A DNA stretch of 64,000 nt, from the NCBI RefSeq assembly GCF_019132845.1, contig NZ_JAHSPR010000006.1, forward strand, positions 1-64,000, written 5' to 3'. The translations under genes were made by a program, and so were the position numbers. This document shows, one piece after another, positions 36,506 through 45,405 of this stretch. Position 1 is the first letter of the stretch. Every line of letters begins with the position of its first letter. Source of the stretch: Advenella alkanexedens (lineage in GTDB: Bacteria > Pseudomonadota > Gammaproteobacteria > Burkholderiales > Burkholderiaceae_B). The notes under the pieces were generated by a model, which had not been told where the DNA came from, did not search any database, and saw only the letters and a program-made list of their open reading frames with translations.

Positions 36506-37438
36506 TCAAGGCAGCGGCGCAGACTCGTTATTTTGGCTGGCATGCCGGGCCCGTTTCAGAAAAGCATACAGACGCAAGGCATCGGGGGTCAGGCTATGTT
36601 CATTACGTACCCCAATCCATAAAGTGCGCTCTGCCCAGCTGTCCAGCAGATCAACCGCATGCAGGCCGGTACCCAGAATTTCGGGGCGGACCGAGGCTCG
36701 AGGCAAAAGTCCAATACCCAGCCCGGCCTCTATCATGCGACAAATGGCATCAAAACTGCTTACCTGTACCCGCAGGCGCAATGATTTTTCAGCAGCCAAA
36801 GCGGCTTCCTGCATACGAACCAGCAAAGAGCTGCCATCGGACAAGCCCACAAAATCGTAATGCAGCACATCCCTGAAATATACCGGTGGCGAACCCCGCA
36901 ACGCATGGGAAGAAGGTACCAGCAACACCAGCTGATCAAAGCGATACAGACTTTTCTGCACTTGCCCACTGGGAATATTATCGGCAAAAATGCCAATATC
37001 AATTTTTTCCTGGGTCAATGCCGAAATAATCTCATGACTCAACTTTTCTTCAAGGCTCAAGCGAATCGCCGGATTCTGGCTGGAAAACCGGGCCAGATCA
37101 CCGGGCAAAAACTGAATCACCGCAGAGGTATTGGCCCACATCCGGACCTGACCACGCAGGCCTGCGGCATAATCACCCATATCGGCAGCCATACGGTTAA
37201 TCGTGCTGATGACCTGTTGGGCATGCTCCACCAGTGCGTGCCCGGCAGGCGTTAGCGTCACCCCCCTGGGCTGCCGGATGAAAAGCGTGCAATTAAGCTG
37301 TTTTTCAAGCTCGGAAACCCGCTTGCTGGCGGCCGACAAAGTAAGGTGTGCCCCCTGGGCCGCTTTGGTAAGACTGGAGTGTTGGGCAGCCAGCAGGAAA
37401 ACACGCAGGGAATGAGGATCAAACCTGGATAAATTCAA
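36506..37438 (-). CDS. LysR-type transcriptional regulator
   Basis: 310 residues. Starts at TTG two bases after the GST stop (TGA-TT-TTG), with no better ATG, giving the usual LysR start MNLSRFDPHSLRVFLLAA. HTH about 5-65 (SSLTKAAQGAHLTLSAASKRVSELE), then an effector domain. It is same-strand between the GST gene and the CaiB gene (95 bases to caiB), so it may control the downstream CaiB-lyase-Bug genes although not divergent, and may be translated by coupling with GST. Confidence 0.88.
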   Translation of the reverse strand: MNLSRFDPHSLRVFLLAAQHSSLTKAAQGAHLTLSAASKRVSELEKQLNCTLFIRQPRGVTLTPAGHALVEHAQQVISTINRMAADMGDYAAGLRGQVRMWANTSAVIQFLPGDLARFSSQNPAIRLSLEEKLSHEIISALTQEKIDIGIFADNIPSGQVQKSLYRFDQLVLLVPSSHALRGSPPVYFRDVLHYDFVGLSDGSSLLVRMQEAALAAEKSLRLRVQVSSFDAICRMIEAGLGIGLLPRASVRPEILGTGLHAVDLLDSWAERTLWIGVRNEHSLTPDALRLYAFLKRARHASQNNESAPLP

Positions 37439-37440
37439 AA

Positions 37441-38043
37441 TCAGACTGGCACCGTATTTAACACGGAAGGCCTTTGAGAAAATTTCGCATGCCAGGCATC
37501 CAGCTTGGGATATGACTTGCGCCAGTCGAAGTGGGCAAAACGAAAATCAAGATAACCCAACAAGCAGGCCAGCCCCAACAGGGCAATATCCTCGCGACCT
37601 TCCAGGGATTCTGCCTTGCCTTCAAAATAATCCAGCGTGGTGCGCGCCTTATCCATTTGCGCATCCACCCAGGCCAGCCACTGCAACTCTACAGGACGCA
37701 CACTGATTTCATAACGGGTAGCCACCAATGCACTGAGCGAACCATCCAGGGCCGTCAGTTCAGACAAAATACCCCAGCGGCTGTCCTTATCGCCAAACAG
37801 AGTACCATTGGCTTTTTCATTCAAATACTCGCAAATGACACGACTGTCATAAAGCACCTGGCCATCATCAGTCACCAGGGTGGGAACCTGTCCCAAAGGA
37901 TTAAGCGCTATCAGTGTTTGCAAGCGGTTAACCGGGTGAACCTGAACCGGTTCTTTTTCAATTTGATCCAGCAAACCCAGCTCTTCTGCCACCATCATCA
38001 CTTTACGAACAAAAGGTGATGATGTTGAATAATAAAGCTTCAT
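37441..38043 (-). CDS. Glutathione S-transferase (YibF-like)
   Basis: 200 residues. N-terminal thioredoxin-like domain (MKLYYSTSSPFVRKVMMVAEELG, NPLGQVPTLVTDDG, LYDSRVICEYL with the glutathione-binding Ser), helical C-terminal domain with EDIALLGLACLLGYLDFRF. GGAG eight bases before the ATG. It resembles E. coli YibF. It conjugates or reduces electrophiles with glutathione in the cytosol; substrate unknown. Two bases separate it from the LysR gene, suggesting a shared transcript. Confidence 0.9.
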   Translation of the reverse strand: MKLYYSTSSPFVRKVMMVAEELGLLDQIEKEPVQVHPVNRLQTLIALNPLGQVPTLVTDDGQVLYDSRVICEYLNEKANGTLFGDKDSRWGILSELTALDGSLSALVATRYEISVRPVELQWLAWVDAQMDKARTTLDYFEGKAESLEGREDIALLGLACLLGYLDFRFAHFDWRKSYPKLDAWHAKFSQRPSVLNTVPV

Positions 38044-38214
38044 TCATATTCTCCAAATAGATCTTGATCATTTCCAGTTGTATTACCAATGATTGTAAGT
38101 GAATATGCTGACAGAATGATTGTCTTGTCTTAAAAACAAAAAGCAGTTGTATCAAAACCGTCACAAGTTGTTACCGCTCTCTGCAAACCCTTCGACTCAC
38201 GTCTTCCCCGCATC

Positions 38215-38253
38215 AAAAAAACACCTGTCCGCAAATGCGATACAGGTGTTTTT
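38215..38253 (-). terminator. Rho-independent terminator of the cytochrome c peroxidase gene
   Basis: On the minus strand AAAACACCTGT and ACAGGTGTTTT form an 11-pair stem followed by six or more T. About 67 bases after the stop at 38320. Confidence 0.88.
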
Positions 38254-38319
38254 GAACCAGGCCTTTGCATGGCCATCTTTCACAACACTGCCATGCAAAA
38301 CCTGTTATTTCGTTATACC

Positions 38320-39372
38320 TTATTCAAAGGGTTTGGCACGTGGTGTCAAATCACTGGAAGGTGGCAGAATAGGCATTTCAAACCGTGGCTGATCACCGGT
38401 CAGGGTTTTCAGGAAGGCGACAATATCTTCAATTTCATTGTCTGTAAACTTGCGGCCCAACTGCAGTCTTCCCATAATGTCCACCGCTTCAGCCAATGTG
38501 TTGGCCGCACCATCGTGGAAGTACGGATAGGTTAGTTCCACGTTGCGCAGGGTAGGCACCTTGAACATCATACGGTCAACGTCTTTACCGGTCACACCGG
38601 CACGGCCGGCTGCTTCGTTATCGGTGACGTACGGCTCGACCAGACCCATTTTCTGGAATGAGGATCCGCCAGCGTTGGCACCATTATGACAGGCAACGCA
38701 ACCGCTTTCCTTAAAGGTCAGATAACCACGCAGTTCCTGATCATTAATCGCATTTTCATCACCTTTCAACCAACGGTCAAAAGGTGCGTTAGGCGTTACC
38801 AGGGTTTCTTCAAACACTGCCAGTGCTTTGGTCACTTCATTAATCGTGATGGTGTCGGTACCATATACTTTTTTGAACTCTTCCTTGTATTGAGGAATGG
38901 ACTCAAGAATATTCACCACCAGGTCATGTGAGGAAGCCATTTCCAGCGGGTTGGCAATGGGACCACCAGCCTGCTCACGCAAGTCTGCCGCACGACCGTC
39001 CCAGAACTGGACAAAGTTCAGGCTGGAGTTCAATACGGTTGGTGAGTTGATGGGTCCTTCTTGCCAGTTGTGACCAATTGAGGTTGGCAGGTTATCGCTG
39101 CCGCCCATGCCCAGGTTATGGCAAGAGTTACAGGAAATGAATCCTGACCGTGACAGACGGGGATCAAAGAACAGTTTTTTACCCAGCTCGACTTCTGCAG
39201 GATTCTGACCACTTGCAGGTTCGATGGCAACAATCAATTCATTATTGGGTTTGTAGCGTTCTGTTTTGGTGGCCTCTGCCGCTTTGTCTTGGGCCATGAC
39301 ACTTGCACTACCGGCCAGACATAATAGTGACGCCAGCGCGTAGCTACCAATGGATTTTTTCATTTTCACCAT
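38320..39372 (-). CDS. Dihaem cytochrome c peroxidase
   Basis: 350 residues, with Sec signal peptide ending at VMAQ (about 28). Two c-type haem motifs: CNSCH (81-85) and CVACH (225-229), separated as in bacterial CcpA/MacA peroxidases. Also FFDPRLSRSG and the Trp/Met-bearing FWDGRAADLREQAGGP. It reduces H2O2 in the periplasm with electrons from cytochrome c. AGG lies seven bases before the ATG at 39372. Upstream is an FNR-type box (39511-39524) and a long inverted repeat (39394-39434), consistent with oxygen-limited control that is known for this family. Confidence 0.95.
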   Translation of the reverse strand: MVKMKKSIGSYALASLLCLAGSASVMAQDKAAEATKTERYKPNNELIVAIEPASGQNPAEVELGKKLFFDPRLSRSGFISCNSCHNLGMGGSDNLPTSIGHNWQEGPINSPTVLNSSLNFVQFWDGRAADLREQAGGPIANPLEMASSHDLVVNILESIPQYKEEFKKVYGTDTITINEVTKALAVFEETLVTPNAPFDRWLKGDENAINDQELRGYLTFKESGCVACHNGANAGGSSFQKMGLVEPYVTDNEAAGRAGVTGKDVDRMMFKVPTLRNVELTYPYFHDGAANTLAEAVDIMGRLQLGRKFTDNEIEDIVAFLKTLTGDQPRFEMPILPPSSDLTPRAKPFE

Positions 39373-39393
39373 AATACAACCTCTCTAAAAAAT

Positions 39394-39434
39394 ATAAGTA
39401 TCTTTTTTAAAAATCTTTTCAATAAGATACTTAT
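39394..39434. promoter_or_regulatory. Inverted repeat in the peroxidase leader
   Basis: ATAAGTATCTT (39394-39404) and AAGATACTTAT (39424-39434), perfect 11-base arms 19 bases apart, ending 22 bases before the ATG. It may be an operator or a 5' UTR hairpin. Confidence 0.5.
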
Positions 39435-39510
39435 TAATTCCCCGTATTGAGTTTTTAATAAATTAATTTAAAGCTTAATCCTATGGTAACTGCAGATTAC
39501 ATAGACAATA

Positions 39511-39524
39511 TTGTTATAAATCAA
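39511..39524 (-). promoter_or_regulatory. FNR/ANR-type box upstream of cytochrome c peroxidase
   Basis: TTGTTATAAATCAA matches the TTGAT-N4-ATCAA consensus at nine of ten fixed positions. It lies 139 bases from the gene start. Oxygen-limited, FNR-dependent expression is documented for this peroxidase family in other proteobacteria. Confidence 0.6.
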
Positions 39525-39604
39525 ATTTAATCGCAATAAACTATTAAGTTGATATTTTTAATAAACAACATAATTTACTTATATTTTACAAAACTTTTCA
39601 TTAC

Positions 39605-39636
39605 AAAAAAAACCGTATAACCTCACGATTATACGG
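39605..39636 (-). terminator. Rho-independent terminator of the OmpA-like lipoprotein gene
   Basis: CCGTATAA / TTATACGG eight-pair stem with an eight-base loop; on the minus strand a run of eight T follows. Confidence 0.88.
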
Positions 39637-39686
39637 CCCGGGTGTAAATATGGTTCAAACTGTAATTTTTTAAATAACAGTCCGCT

Positions 39687-40490
39687 TTATTCTTTATTAT
39701 CGACGGTAATGACCACTCGACGGTTAGGTGCCAGACAGTTGATCAGCTCTTGACCACTGCCCGAACATTGCACGACAGGTTGTGCTTCGCCGACACCATA
39801 TGCCTGAATCAGATTGGCGGGAACACCTTGGCTGACCAGATAATTGCCAACGGTTTCTGCACGAGCCTGCGACAGGCGCATATTGTAAGCACTGCTACCC
39901 AACATATCCGTATGACCAACAATGGTAATACCTGTGATATTTTTGGCATTGTTAAGGCTTTGTGCAAGATTATCCAGTTCCTGACGCCCGGTAGTAATCG
40001 AACTTAATGTTGATTTGTCAAATTCAAACAAGGCATCGGCACTGAGTGTATATGATTCTTTAGCGCTTCCTGGCGGGCAACCTGCACCTTCGCCTACACT
40101 ACGCCAGTAAAAACTGCGGGCAATACTGTCAGTATCGAAAAGAATTTTAAACTGGCAGGTGGTTACATTATCAACACCCATATCCGGGGTATGGAAGTGG
40201 AACAGGTAGTCCCATTCCTTGGCGCTGATACCCTCACTGAAGTGAGGACGACCCAGTAAATAATACAATTGGTCTTTGGTTACGCCAGAACGGACCTGCG
40301 TCAGATTATAAAAGTTGGGGTAAGTACCCTGCTTGTTATTTAATGTGACGCTTTCCACATTTGGCCAGATCGGATCTTCGGTTACCCCGTCTGAACTGAC
40401 GTTACTGATTGACGAACATCCTGCAACCGTAAGTGCCATTAACGCAATAAACCCAAATTTAAGGCGACTGCCAGAATTTGGTTTTTTCAT
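39687..40490 (-). CDS. Lipoprotein with BamE/SmpA-like and OmpA-like domains
   Basis: 267 residues from the ATG at 40490 (AGGAG six bases upstream). Signal with lipobox TVAGC, lipidated Cys25. About residues 60-130 resemble the SmpA/BamE fold (VRSGVTKDQLYYLLGRPH, EWDYLFHF, CQFKILFD). About 160-267 is an OmpA peptidoglycan-binding domain: FEFDKSTL, GHTDMLGSSAYNMRLSQARAE, NRRVVI. It should sit in the outer membrane and bind the cell wall. Cys pairs in both domains suggest disulphides. The fusion is less common than the separate proteins; it may act in outer-membrane stability rather than in the Bam complex. Confidence 0.87.
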   Translation of the reverse strand: MKKPNSGSRLKFGFIALMALTVAGCSSISNVSSDGVTEDPIWPNVESVTLNNKQGTYPNFYNLTQVRSGVTKDQLYYLLGRPHFSEGISAKEWDYLFHFHTPDMGVDNVTTCQFKILFDTDSIARSFYWRSVGEGAGCPPGSAKESYTLSADALFEFDKSTLSSITTGRQELDNLAQSLNNAKNITGITIVGHTDMLGSSAYNMRLSQARAETVGNYLVSQGVPANLIQAYGVGEAQPVVQCSGSGQELINCLAPNRRVVITVDNKE

Positions 40491-40753
40491 TTTACACTCC
40501 TCTAAAGATAAAATATCAGGCTGAATGTTACACCTTTTACAGACACAACACATTCATTTTGAGGCAATTTAATTCGGATAATGGCAAACAATCTGAAAAT
40601 CCAAATTATTGTCAGCAAAAACAGATATTTATTGGAAAAAAAACCGCAAATCCCTGCCCTTTCAAGCAACGATTCACTCTAAAAATGCCTATTATCCCTC
40701 TAATTGCCATCAAACAGGCAAAAACAAAGGCTCATTCACTCCAAAATATCCGG

Positions 40754-41707
40754 TCAAGGCTCAATATCAGGGAGATCTTCCGACAGGATTTCAAGCCCTT
40801 GCCTTAATGCCCTGTCATAACGCTGTTTTTCTTCTTGCATGGTTTCAGGCGTCCATTGATAGAAACCTTCACCGGTTTTCATGCCGTATTTGCCATTTTT
40901 TATTTTTTCAGTCAGGATATCGGGCGGTATTGCCGCATTTGACAGATCAGGGTATATGGTTGCTGCCGCTGCGGCATGCACATCCCACCCGGCAATTTCC
41001 TTTTGCATGATGGGACCCGCCGCCAGGTAACGGAACCCGAACCCAAAACGCACGGCAGCATCCACGTCTTCCGGTGTCACAATACCCGACTGGATGAGCG
41101 AATAAGCCTCACGGCCAATGGCATGCTGCAAACGATTGGCCAGAAAACCGGGCACATCCTTGCGAATCAACACAGGTACCGAGCCACAGCGCTTCATCAA
41201 GACAACCAGACTCTCCCCCACTTCGGGATCGGTTCGCTTACCCAACACCACCTCAACCAGTGGCACAATATGCGCCGGCATGAAAAAATGCAGGCCTGCC
41301 ATTCTTTCAGCCGTTTGCAGGCCTTCAGAAATATCACTGATTGGAAAACTTGAGCTGTTACTGCATAAAATGGTTTCTGCACCCGCCAATTGTTCAAGAT
41401 CCTTGAATAAGGCCTGCTTCAACTCAAGGTTTTCCGGAATGGCCTCAATGACAAGATGGACAACAGACCAATCAATCTTTTCAAGGGCACTGACCACCTT
41501 CAGCAGAGCATGATTCTCTTGCCGCCCAATGGCCTGCAGGTTTTGTGCAATCCGTTTGAATATGCCTTCATGCAACGATGAATCCGGTTCGACAACAACG
41601 CAACGGGACCGGGCACGCAATAAAACAGTCGCAATATCGGTACCCATCGTGCCGCCACCCACAATGACGCTATGGGTTTCTGATGGGGACTGCAGCTTAT
41701 AAGCCAT
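40754..41707 (-). CDS. 3-hydroxyacyl-CoA dehydrogenase (NAD-binding), short form
   Basis: 317 residues. Rossmann NAD-binding start VIVGGGTMGTDIA (17-22 loop), then VIEAIPENLELKQALF, SNSSSFPISDI and HFFMPAHIVPLVEVV with the catalytic His, and the C-terminal helical domain VPGFLANRLQHAIGREAYSLI. It oxidises an L-3-hydroxyacyl-CoA or related hydroxyacid. It stands alone, without a hydratase or thiolase. Similar proteins include carnitine and 3-hydroxybutyryl-CoA dehydrogenases, so the substrate is open. Confidence 0.88.
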   Translation of the reverse strand: MAYKLQSPSETHSVIVGGGTMGTDIATVLLRARSRCVVVEPDSSLHEGIFKRIAQNLQAIGRQENHALLKVVSALEKIDWSVVHLVIEAIPENLELKQALFKDLEQLAGAETILCSNSSSFPISDISEGLQTAERMAGLHFFMPAHIVPLVEVVLGKRTDPEVGESLVVLMKRCGSVPVLIRKDVPGFLANRLQHAIGREAYSLIQSGIVTPEDVDAAVRFGFGFRYLAAGPIMQKEIAGWDVHAAAAATIYPDLSNAAIPPDILTEKIKNGKYGMKTGEGFYQWTPETMQEEKQRYDRALRQGLEILSEDLPDIEP

Positions 41708-41796
41708 GTTATCTCTCCTGAATGTTGATCATATCCCCATCAGTTTAATATACAAGCTTATTCTCTGCACTTTAAACCGGCTGCCAATTTGCAAGC

Positions 41797-42216
41797 CTAT
41801 GCATCGGGAATCAAACGTTTACCCAGCATAAGCACATCGCCTGTTTCATAGCCCAGTTTTGCGTAGAAATCCAGCACCTGGACATTATTGCTGCGTACCA
41901 GCAACTGAATCTTGGGGCAACCTCTTTCGATCAACAAATGCTCGGCTTCTCGCATAAGGGCCTGCCCAATGCCCTGCCCCTGACAGGAAGGATCGACGGC
42001 CAGATAATATACCCAGCCCCGATGCCCTTCATAACCAATCATCGCCGACCCAACCACACGATCCTCTTTCTCAACCACTAAAAACAGTTCTGGCTGAGTT
42101 GTCAGTTTACGCGCAATATCTTTTTTGGGATCATTCCATGGCCTGACCAGACCGCACTCATTCCATAACCGAATGACAGCACCTTCATCTTGCTGTAAAA
42201 AAGACCTGATTTTCAT
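41797..42216 (-). CDS. GNAT acetyltransferase, YpeA-like
   Basis: 139 residues from the ATG at 42216 (MKIRSFLQQDEGAVIRLWNECGL). Motif A YYLAVDPSCQGQGIGQALMREAE, then NNVQVLDFYAKLGYE. The size and the LVRPWNDPKKDIARKL segment match YpeA. Substrate unknown. It follows queD closely and may share its transcript; a frame extending to 42264 is not favoured. Confidence 0.9.
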   Translation of the reverse strand: MKIRSFLQQDEGAVIRLWNECGLVRPWNDPKKDIARKLTTQPELFLVVEKEDRVVGSAMIGYEGHRGWVYYLAVDPSCQGQGIGQALMREAEHLLIERGCPKIQLLVRSNNVQVLDFYAKLGYETGDVLMLGKRLIPDA

Positions 42217-42282
42217 TTTTGATTCCACTTTCAAACCGCCCTGCACATGCATCCAGCAGCACATCCCCTTGAAGAACCCGAA

Positions 42283-42741
42283 TTAACAGCTTTCTGTCTC
42301 CCGGGTCGCATCGGCCCAGCAGTTGGGGGTTTCATATAGACGCACCCGATGCAGGACCAGGTCTTTGCCATAGCGCTGGGTAAAAGCGGGGGCCAGCACA
42401 TCAAAAGCCAGTTGTGCCAGGTTTTCTGCCGTGGGTACTTTAGTGGTGACAACCGTTTTATGTCCGGGCATTGACTTGAGAAACTCCAGGACTGCCGTAT
42501 CACTTTGGCAAACCAGGAAAGCATGGTCCCATGGGTCCACGATTTTTTCCCTGGCAATCGCCTTGATATCCGAAAAATCCAGCACCATGCCATTATCAGA
42601 CTGTCCTGGCGCGTCATGGACTTCACCTTCAAGCGTAATTTCAAGCACATAACGATGGCCGTGCAAATTGCGGCACTGGCTACGGTGATCAGGAATGCGA
42701 TGACCCGCGTCAAATTCCATTTTTCGTGTAATGCGTATCAT
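42283..42741 (-). CDS. queD: 6-carboxytetrahydropterin synthase QueD
   Basis: 152 residues from the ATG at 42741 that overlaps the queC stop by one base (TGATG); GGGG lies seven bases upstream. PTPS fold: FDAGHRI and CRNLHGHRY supply three zinc His and the catalytic Cys, and VLDFSDIKAI and DHAFL follow. It converts dihydroneopterin triphosphate to 6-carboxytetrahydropterin, the first committed step to preQ0 and queuosine. Operon queE-queC-queD. Confidence 0.95.
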   Translation of the reverse strand: MIRITRKMEFDAGHRIPDHRSQCRNLHGHRYVLEITLEGEVHDAPGQSDNGMVLDFSDIKAIAREKIVDPWDHAFLVCQSDTAVLEFLKSMPGHKTVVTTKVPTAENLAQLAFDVLAPAFTQRYGKDLVLHRVRLYETPNCWADATRETESC

Positions 42742-43454
42742 CACTGAGCCCCATCCTGCTGTGTTTTCATGAATGCTTCGTATCCTTTTGCCCTAAGCTC
42801 ACAGGCCGGGCAAGTGCCGCAACCATAGCCCCAATCAAAGCGCTGCTTGCGCTCGCCCAAATAGCAGGTATGGCTGTGTTCACGGGTAATATCCAGCAAG
42901 GCCTCGCCCCCCAGATCACGGGCGAGTTGCCAGGTTTGGGCCTTGTCCAGCCACATTAAGGGTGTTTCTATCCGGAATTGTTGTTCCATACCCAGATTCA
43001 GGGCCACTTGAAGTGCCTGCATGGTATTGCTGCGGCAGTCCGGATAACCGGAGTAATCGGTTTCACACACACCGGTTACCAATACATCAAGATGACGCCG
43101 ATAAGCCAGCGTGGCGGCAAAGGTCAGAAAAATAAGGTTGCGGCCCGGCACAAAGGTATTGGGCAAACCACTTTCCGCAAACAGGATTTCAGTTTCACCG
43201 GTTAAGGCGCAATCCGAGATCTGCCCCAGCAAGCCCAAATCCAGTAAATGGTCCTGACCCAGTTTTTTATCCCATTCAGGGAACTGCCGACGAATTTGCT
43301 CAATCACATTTTGCCGACATGCCAGCTCTACATGATGACGCTGGCCATAATCAAAACCAATCGTTTCCACACGGTCAAAACAGTTTAAGGCCCAGGCCAG
43401 ACAGGCCGTTGAATCCTGTCCACCGGAAAAAAGCACAAGTGCATTGCTTGCCAC
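42741..43454 (-). CDS. queC: 7-cyano-7-deazaguanine synthase QueC
   Basis: 237 residues, start GTG overlapping the queE stop (TAGTG) with AGGAA eight bases upstream. PP-loop ATPase motif [12 protein letters not shown] near the start and a zinc site of four Cys near the C-terminus (CYLGER and CGTCPAC). It makes preQ0 from 7-carboxy-7-deazaguanine and ammonia with ATP. One-base overlaps on both sides point to translational coupling in the que operon. Confidence 0.96.
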   Translation of the reverse strand: MASNALVLFSGGQDSTACLAWALNCFDRVETIGFDYGQRHHVELACRQNVIEQIRRQFPEWDKKLGQDHLLDLGLLGQISDCALTGETEILFAESGLPNTFVPGRNLIFLTFAATLAYRRHLDVLVTGVCETDYSGYPDCRSNTMQALQVALNLGMEQQFRIETPLMWLDKAQTWQLARDLGGEALLDITREHSHTCYLGERKQRFDWGYGCGTCPACELRAKGYEAFMKTQQDGAQ

Positions 43455-44086
43455 TATCGTATTCCTATCATTTTATGGGTTTGTGTGCTTAGCCGCCAGC
43501 GTGGGTGTTCAAGGCAATAAGCGATCGCCTGTTCCGTATTGGCGCGTTGCAATGGGTTATCCATGGGCTGCAGCCAGAATTGCTCGAAATCAAGGTGTTC
43601 GAATTGGGAAGGATGAATACCCGGTTGCGGGTACACCAGTTTAAGCTCGTTACCCCGGGTCTGGACCAATGTGTTACCCGCTTTGGGACTGACGCAGATC
43701 CAGTCTATGCCTTCAGGCGCAGGCAGGGTGCCGTTGGTTTCCAGGGCGATTTCAAAGCCCTGTTCGTGAACCGCGCTCACCAGGGCAGCATCCAGTTGCA
43801 ACAGGGGTTCTCCCCCCGTAAAAACCACAAAGCGGTTTTCCTTACCTGGCCCCCAAACCCTGGCCAGCGTTGCTGCCAGCGCCTGTGCCGAGGCATACTT
43901 GCCACCATCGGTGCCGTTGGTACCGACAAAATCGGTATCACAGAAAGTGCATTGCGCACCGGCACGGTCCTGTTCGCGACCCGACCACAAATTGCAGCCC
44001 GAGAAGCGGCAGAATACGGCCGTACGCCCGGCCTGCGACCCTTCACCCTGCAATGTCTTGAATATTTCCTTGACTGAATAAACCAC
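43454..44086 (-). CDS. queE: 7-carboxy-7-deazaguanine synthase QueE
   Basis: 210 residues, first gene of queE-queC-queD, GTG start. Radical SAM enzyme with the QueE-type cluster CX14CX2C: Cys31, Cys46 and Cys49 (SGCNLW and CTFC), not the usual CX3CX2C. GGEPLLQ binds SAM, then ALETNGT and VSPKAG. It contracts 6-carboxytetrahydropterin to CDG. No preQ1 riboswitch is recognisable in the upstream 200 bases. Divergent from the alcohol dehydrogenase. Confidence 0.95.
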   Translation of the reverse strand: MVYSVKEIFKTLQGEGSQAGRTAVFCRFSGCNLWSGREQDRAGAQCTFCDTDFVGTNGTDGGKYASAQALAATLARVWGPGKENRFVVFTGGEPLLQLDAALVSAVHEQGFEIALETNGTLPAPEGIDWICVSPKAGNTLVQTRGNELKLVYPQPGIHPSQFEHLDFEQFWLQPMDNPLQRANTEQAIAYCLEHPRWRLSTQTHKMIGIR

Positions 44087-44218
44087 GCCAGCATCTACTT
44101 GAATTGATAATACCGTATTCTAACTTGCTTGCACCCTTCTGTTGAGCCGAATCAACCCATGCTCTCACAACAAAACATTACAATTGCTAAAAATCCTGTC
44201 ATTTTGAAATTGTATGGA

Positions 44219-44232
44219 TGTATAGTTATACA
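44219..44232. promoter_or_regulatory. Short palindrome upstream of alcohol dehydrogenase
   Basis: TGTATA-GT-TATACA, 65 bases before the adh start in the queE/adh divergent region. Candidate operator or part of a promoter; symmetry is the only evidence. Confidence 0.3.
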
Positions 44233-44296
44233 CAGTGGAATTAAGCATATTGCCCTTTCCCCTTTCCCATTCGTCATCTTACTCAGGAGATCTGCC

Positions 44297-45391
44297 ATGT
44301 CTACCATGAAAGCTGCTGTTTTTGTTGCTCCCGGTCGTATCGAAATCCAGGAAAAACGTATCCCCGATGTGGGTCCCAACGACGCACTTTTGCGCATTAC
44401 CACCACCACCATCTGCGGCACCGACGTGCATATCCTGAAAGGTGAATACCCGGTCGCACCAGGACTGACCGTTGGCCACGAACCAGTAGGCATTATCGAA
44501 AAACTGGGCAGTAACGTCACCGGCTATCAGGAAGGCCAGCGGGTCATTGCCGGCGCCATTTGCCCCAGCTTTACCTCTTACGCCTGCCAGGATGGCTTCC
44601 CTTCCCAGGATGGCGGTTATCTGACGGCCAACGGCACTTGTTCCTGCCATGGTTACAAGGCAACCGGTGGCTGGCGCTTTGGCAACATTATTGATGGCAC
44701 CCAGGCCGAATACGTGCTGGTTCCCGATGCCCAGGCCAACCTGGCACCCGTTCCCGATGCACTGACAGACGAACAGGTGCTCATGTGTCCCGACATCATG
44801 TCCACCGGCTTTGTGGGTGCCGAAAATGGCAATATCAAAATTGGCGATACCGTAGTCATCTTTGCCCAGGGGCCCATTGGCCTGTGTGCCACCGCTGGTG
44901 CCAAACTGCGCGGTGCAGCCACCATCATCGCCGTCGATGGCGTTGACGAACGCTTGGAAATTTCCCGCCAAATGGGCGCTGATGTCACCCTGAACTTCAA
45001 AAAAGTCGATGTGGTTGACGAAATCATGAAGCTGACAGGCGGTCGCGGGGTCGATGTCAGCATCGAAGCCCTGGGTACCCAAACCACCTTTGAACAGGCC
45101 CTGCGCGTATTGAAACCGGGTGGTACGCTGTCCAGCCTGGGCGTCTACTCGGAAGATCTGACCATTCCGGTCAATGCCTTTGCAGCAGGTCTTGGCGATC
45201 ATAAAATCGTGACCGCCCTGTGTCCCGGTGGCAAGGAAAGAATGCGTCGCCTGCTCAAAATCGTCGAATCAGGCCGGGTCAACCTGGAAGCGCTGGTGAC
45301 TCACGAATACAAACTGGACGACATTGTCGAGGCTTACGATCTTTTTGCCAACCAGCGTGATGGCGTTCTGAAAATCGCCATCAAACCATAA
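44297..45391 (+). CDS. Zinc-dependent alcohol dehydrogenase (secondary alcohol type)
   Basis: 364 residues from the ATG at 44297 (AGGAGA upstream). MDR fold. The catalytic zinc is bound by Cys40 (ICGTD), His61 (GHEPVG) and Asp166 (PDIMSTGF), the Cys-His-Asp set of Clostridium and Thermoanaerobacter secondary-alcohol dehydrogenases. NAD(P) loop GPIGLCATAGAKLRGA. The usual four-Cys structural zinc loop is not regular; instead C97, C115, C117 and H118 lie in that area. It interconverts ketones/aldehydes and alcohols. Followed by a hairpin at 45406-45448. Confidence 0.9.
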   Translation: MSTMKAAVFVAPGRIEIQEKRIPDVGPNDALLRITTTTICGTDVHILKGEYPVAPGLTVGHEPVGIIEKLGSNVTGYQEGQRVIAGAICPSFTSYACQDGFPSQDGGYLTANGTCSCHGYKATGGWRFGNIIDGTQAEYVLVPDAQANLAPVPDALTDEQVLMCPDIMSTGFVGAENGNIKIGDTVVIFAQGPIGLCATAGAKLRGAATIIAVDGVDERLEISRQMGADVTLNFKKVDVVDEIMKLTGGRGVDVSIEALGTQTTFEQALRVLKPGGTLSSLGVYSEDLTIPVNAFAAGLGDHKIVTALCPGGKERMRRLLKIVESGRVNLEALVTHEYKLDDIVEAYDLFANQRDGVLKIAIKP

Positions 45392-45405
45392 CATCTCTGC
45401 CTTCA

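Noticed and set aside
44087-44296. preQ1 riboswitch before queE
   Set aside because: No preQ1-type stem with the A-rich tail and conserved loop could be found on the minus strand.
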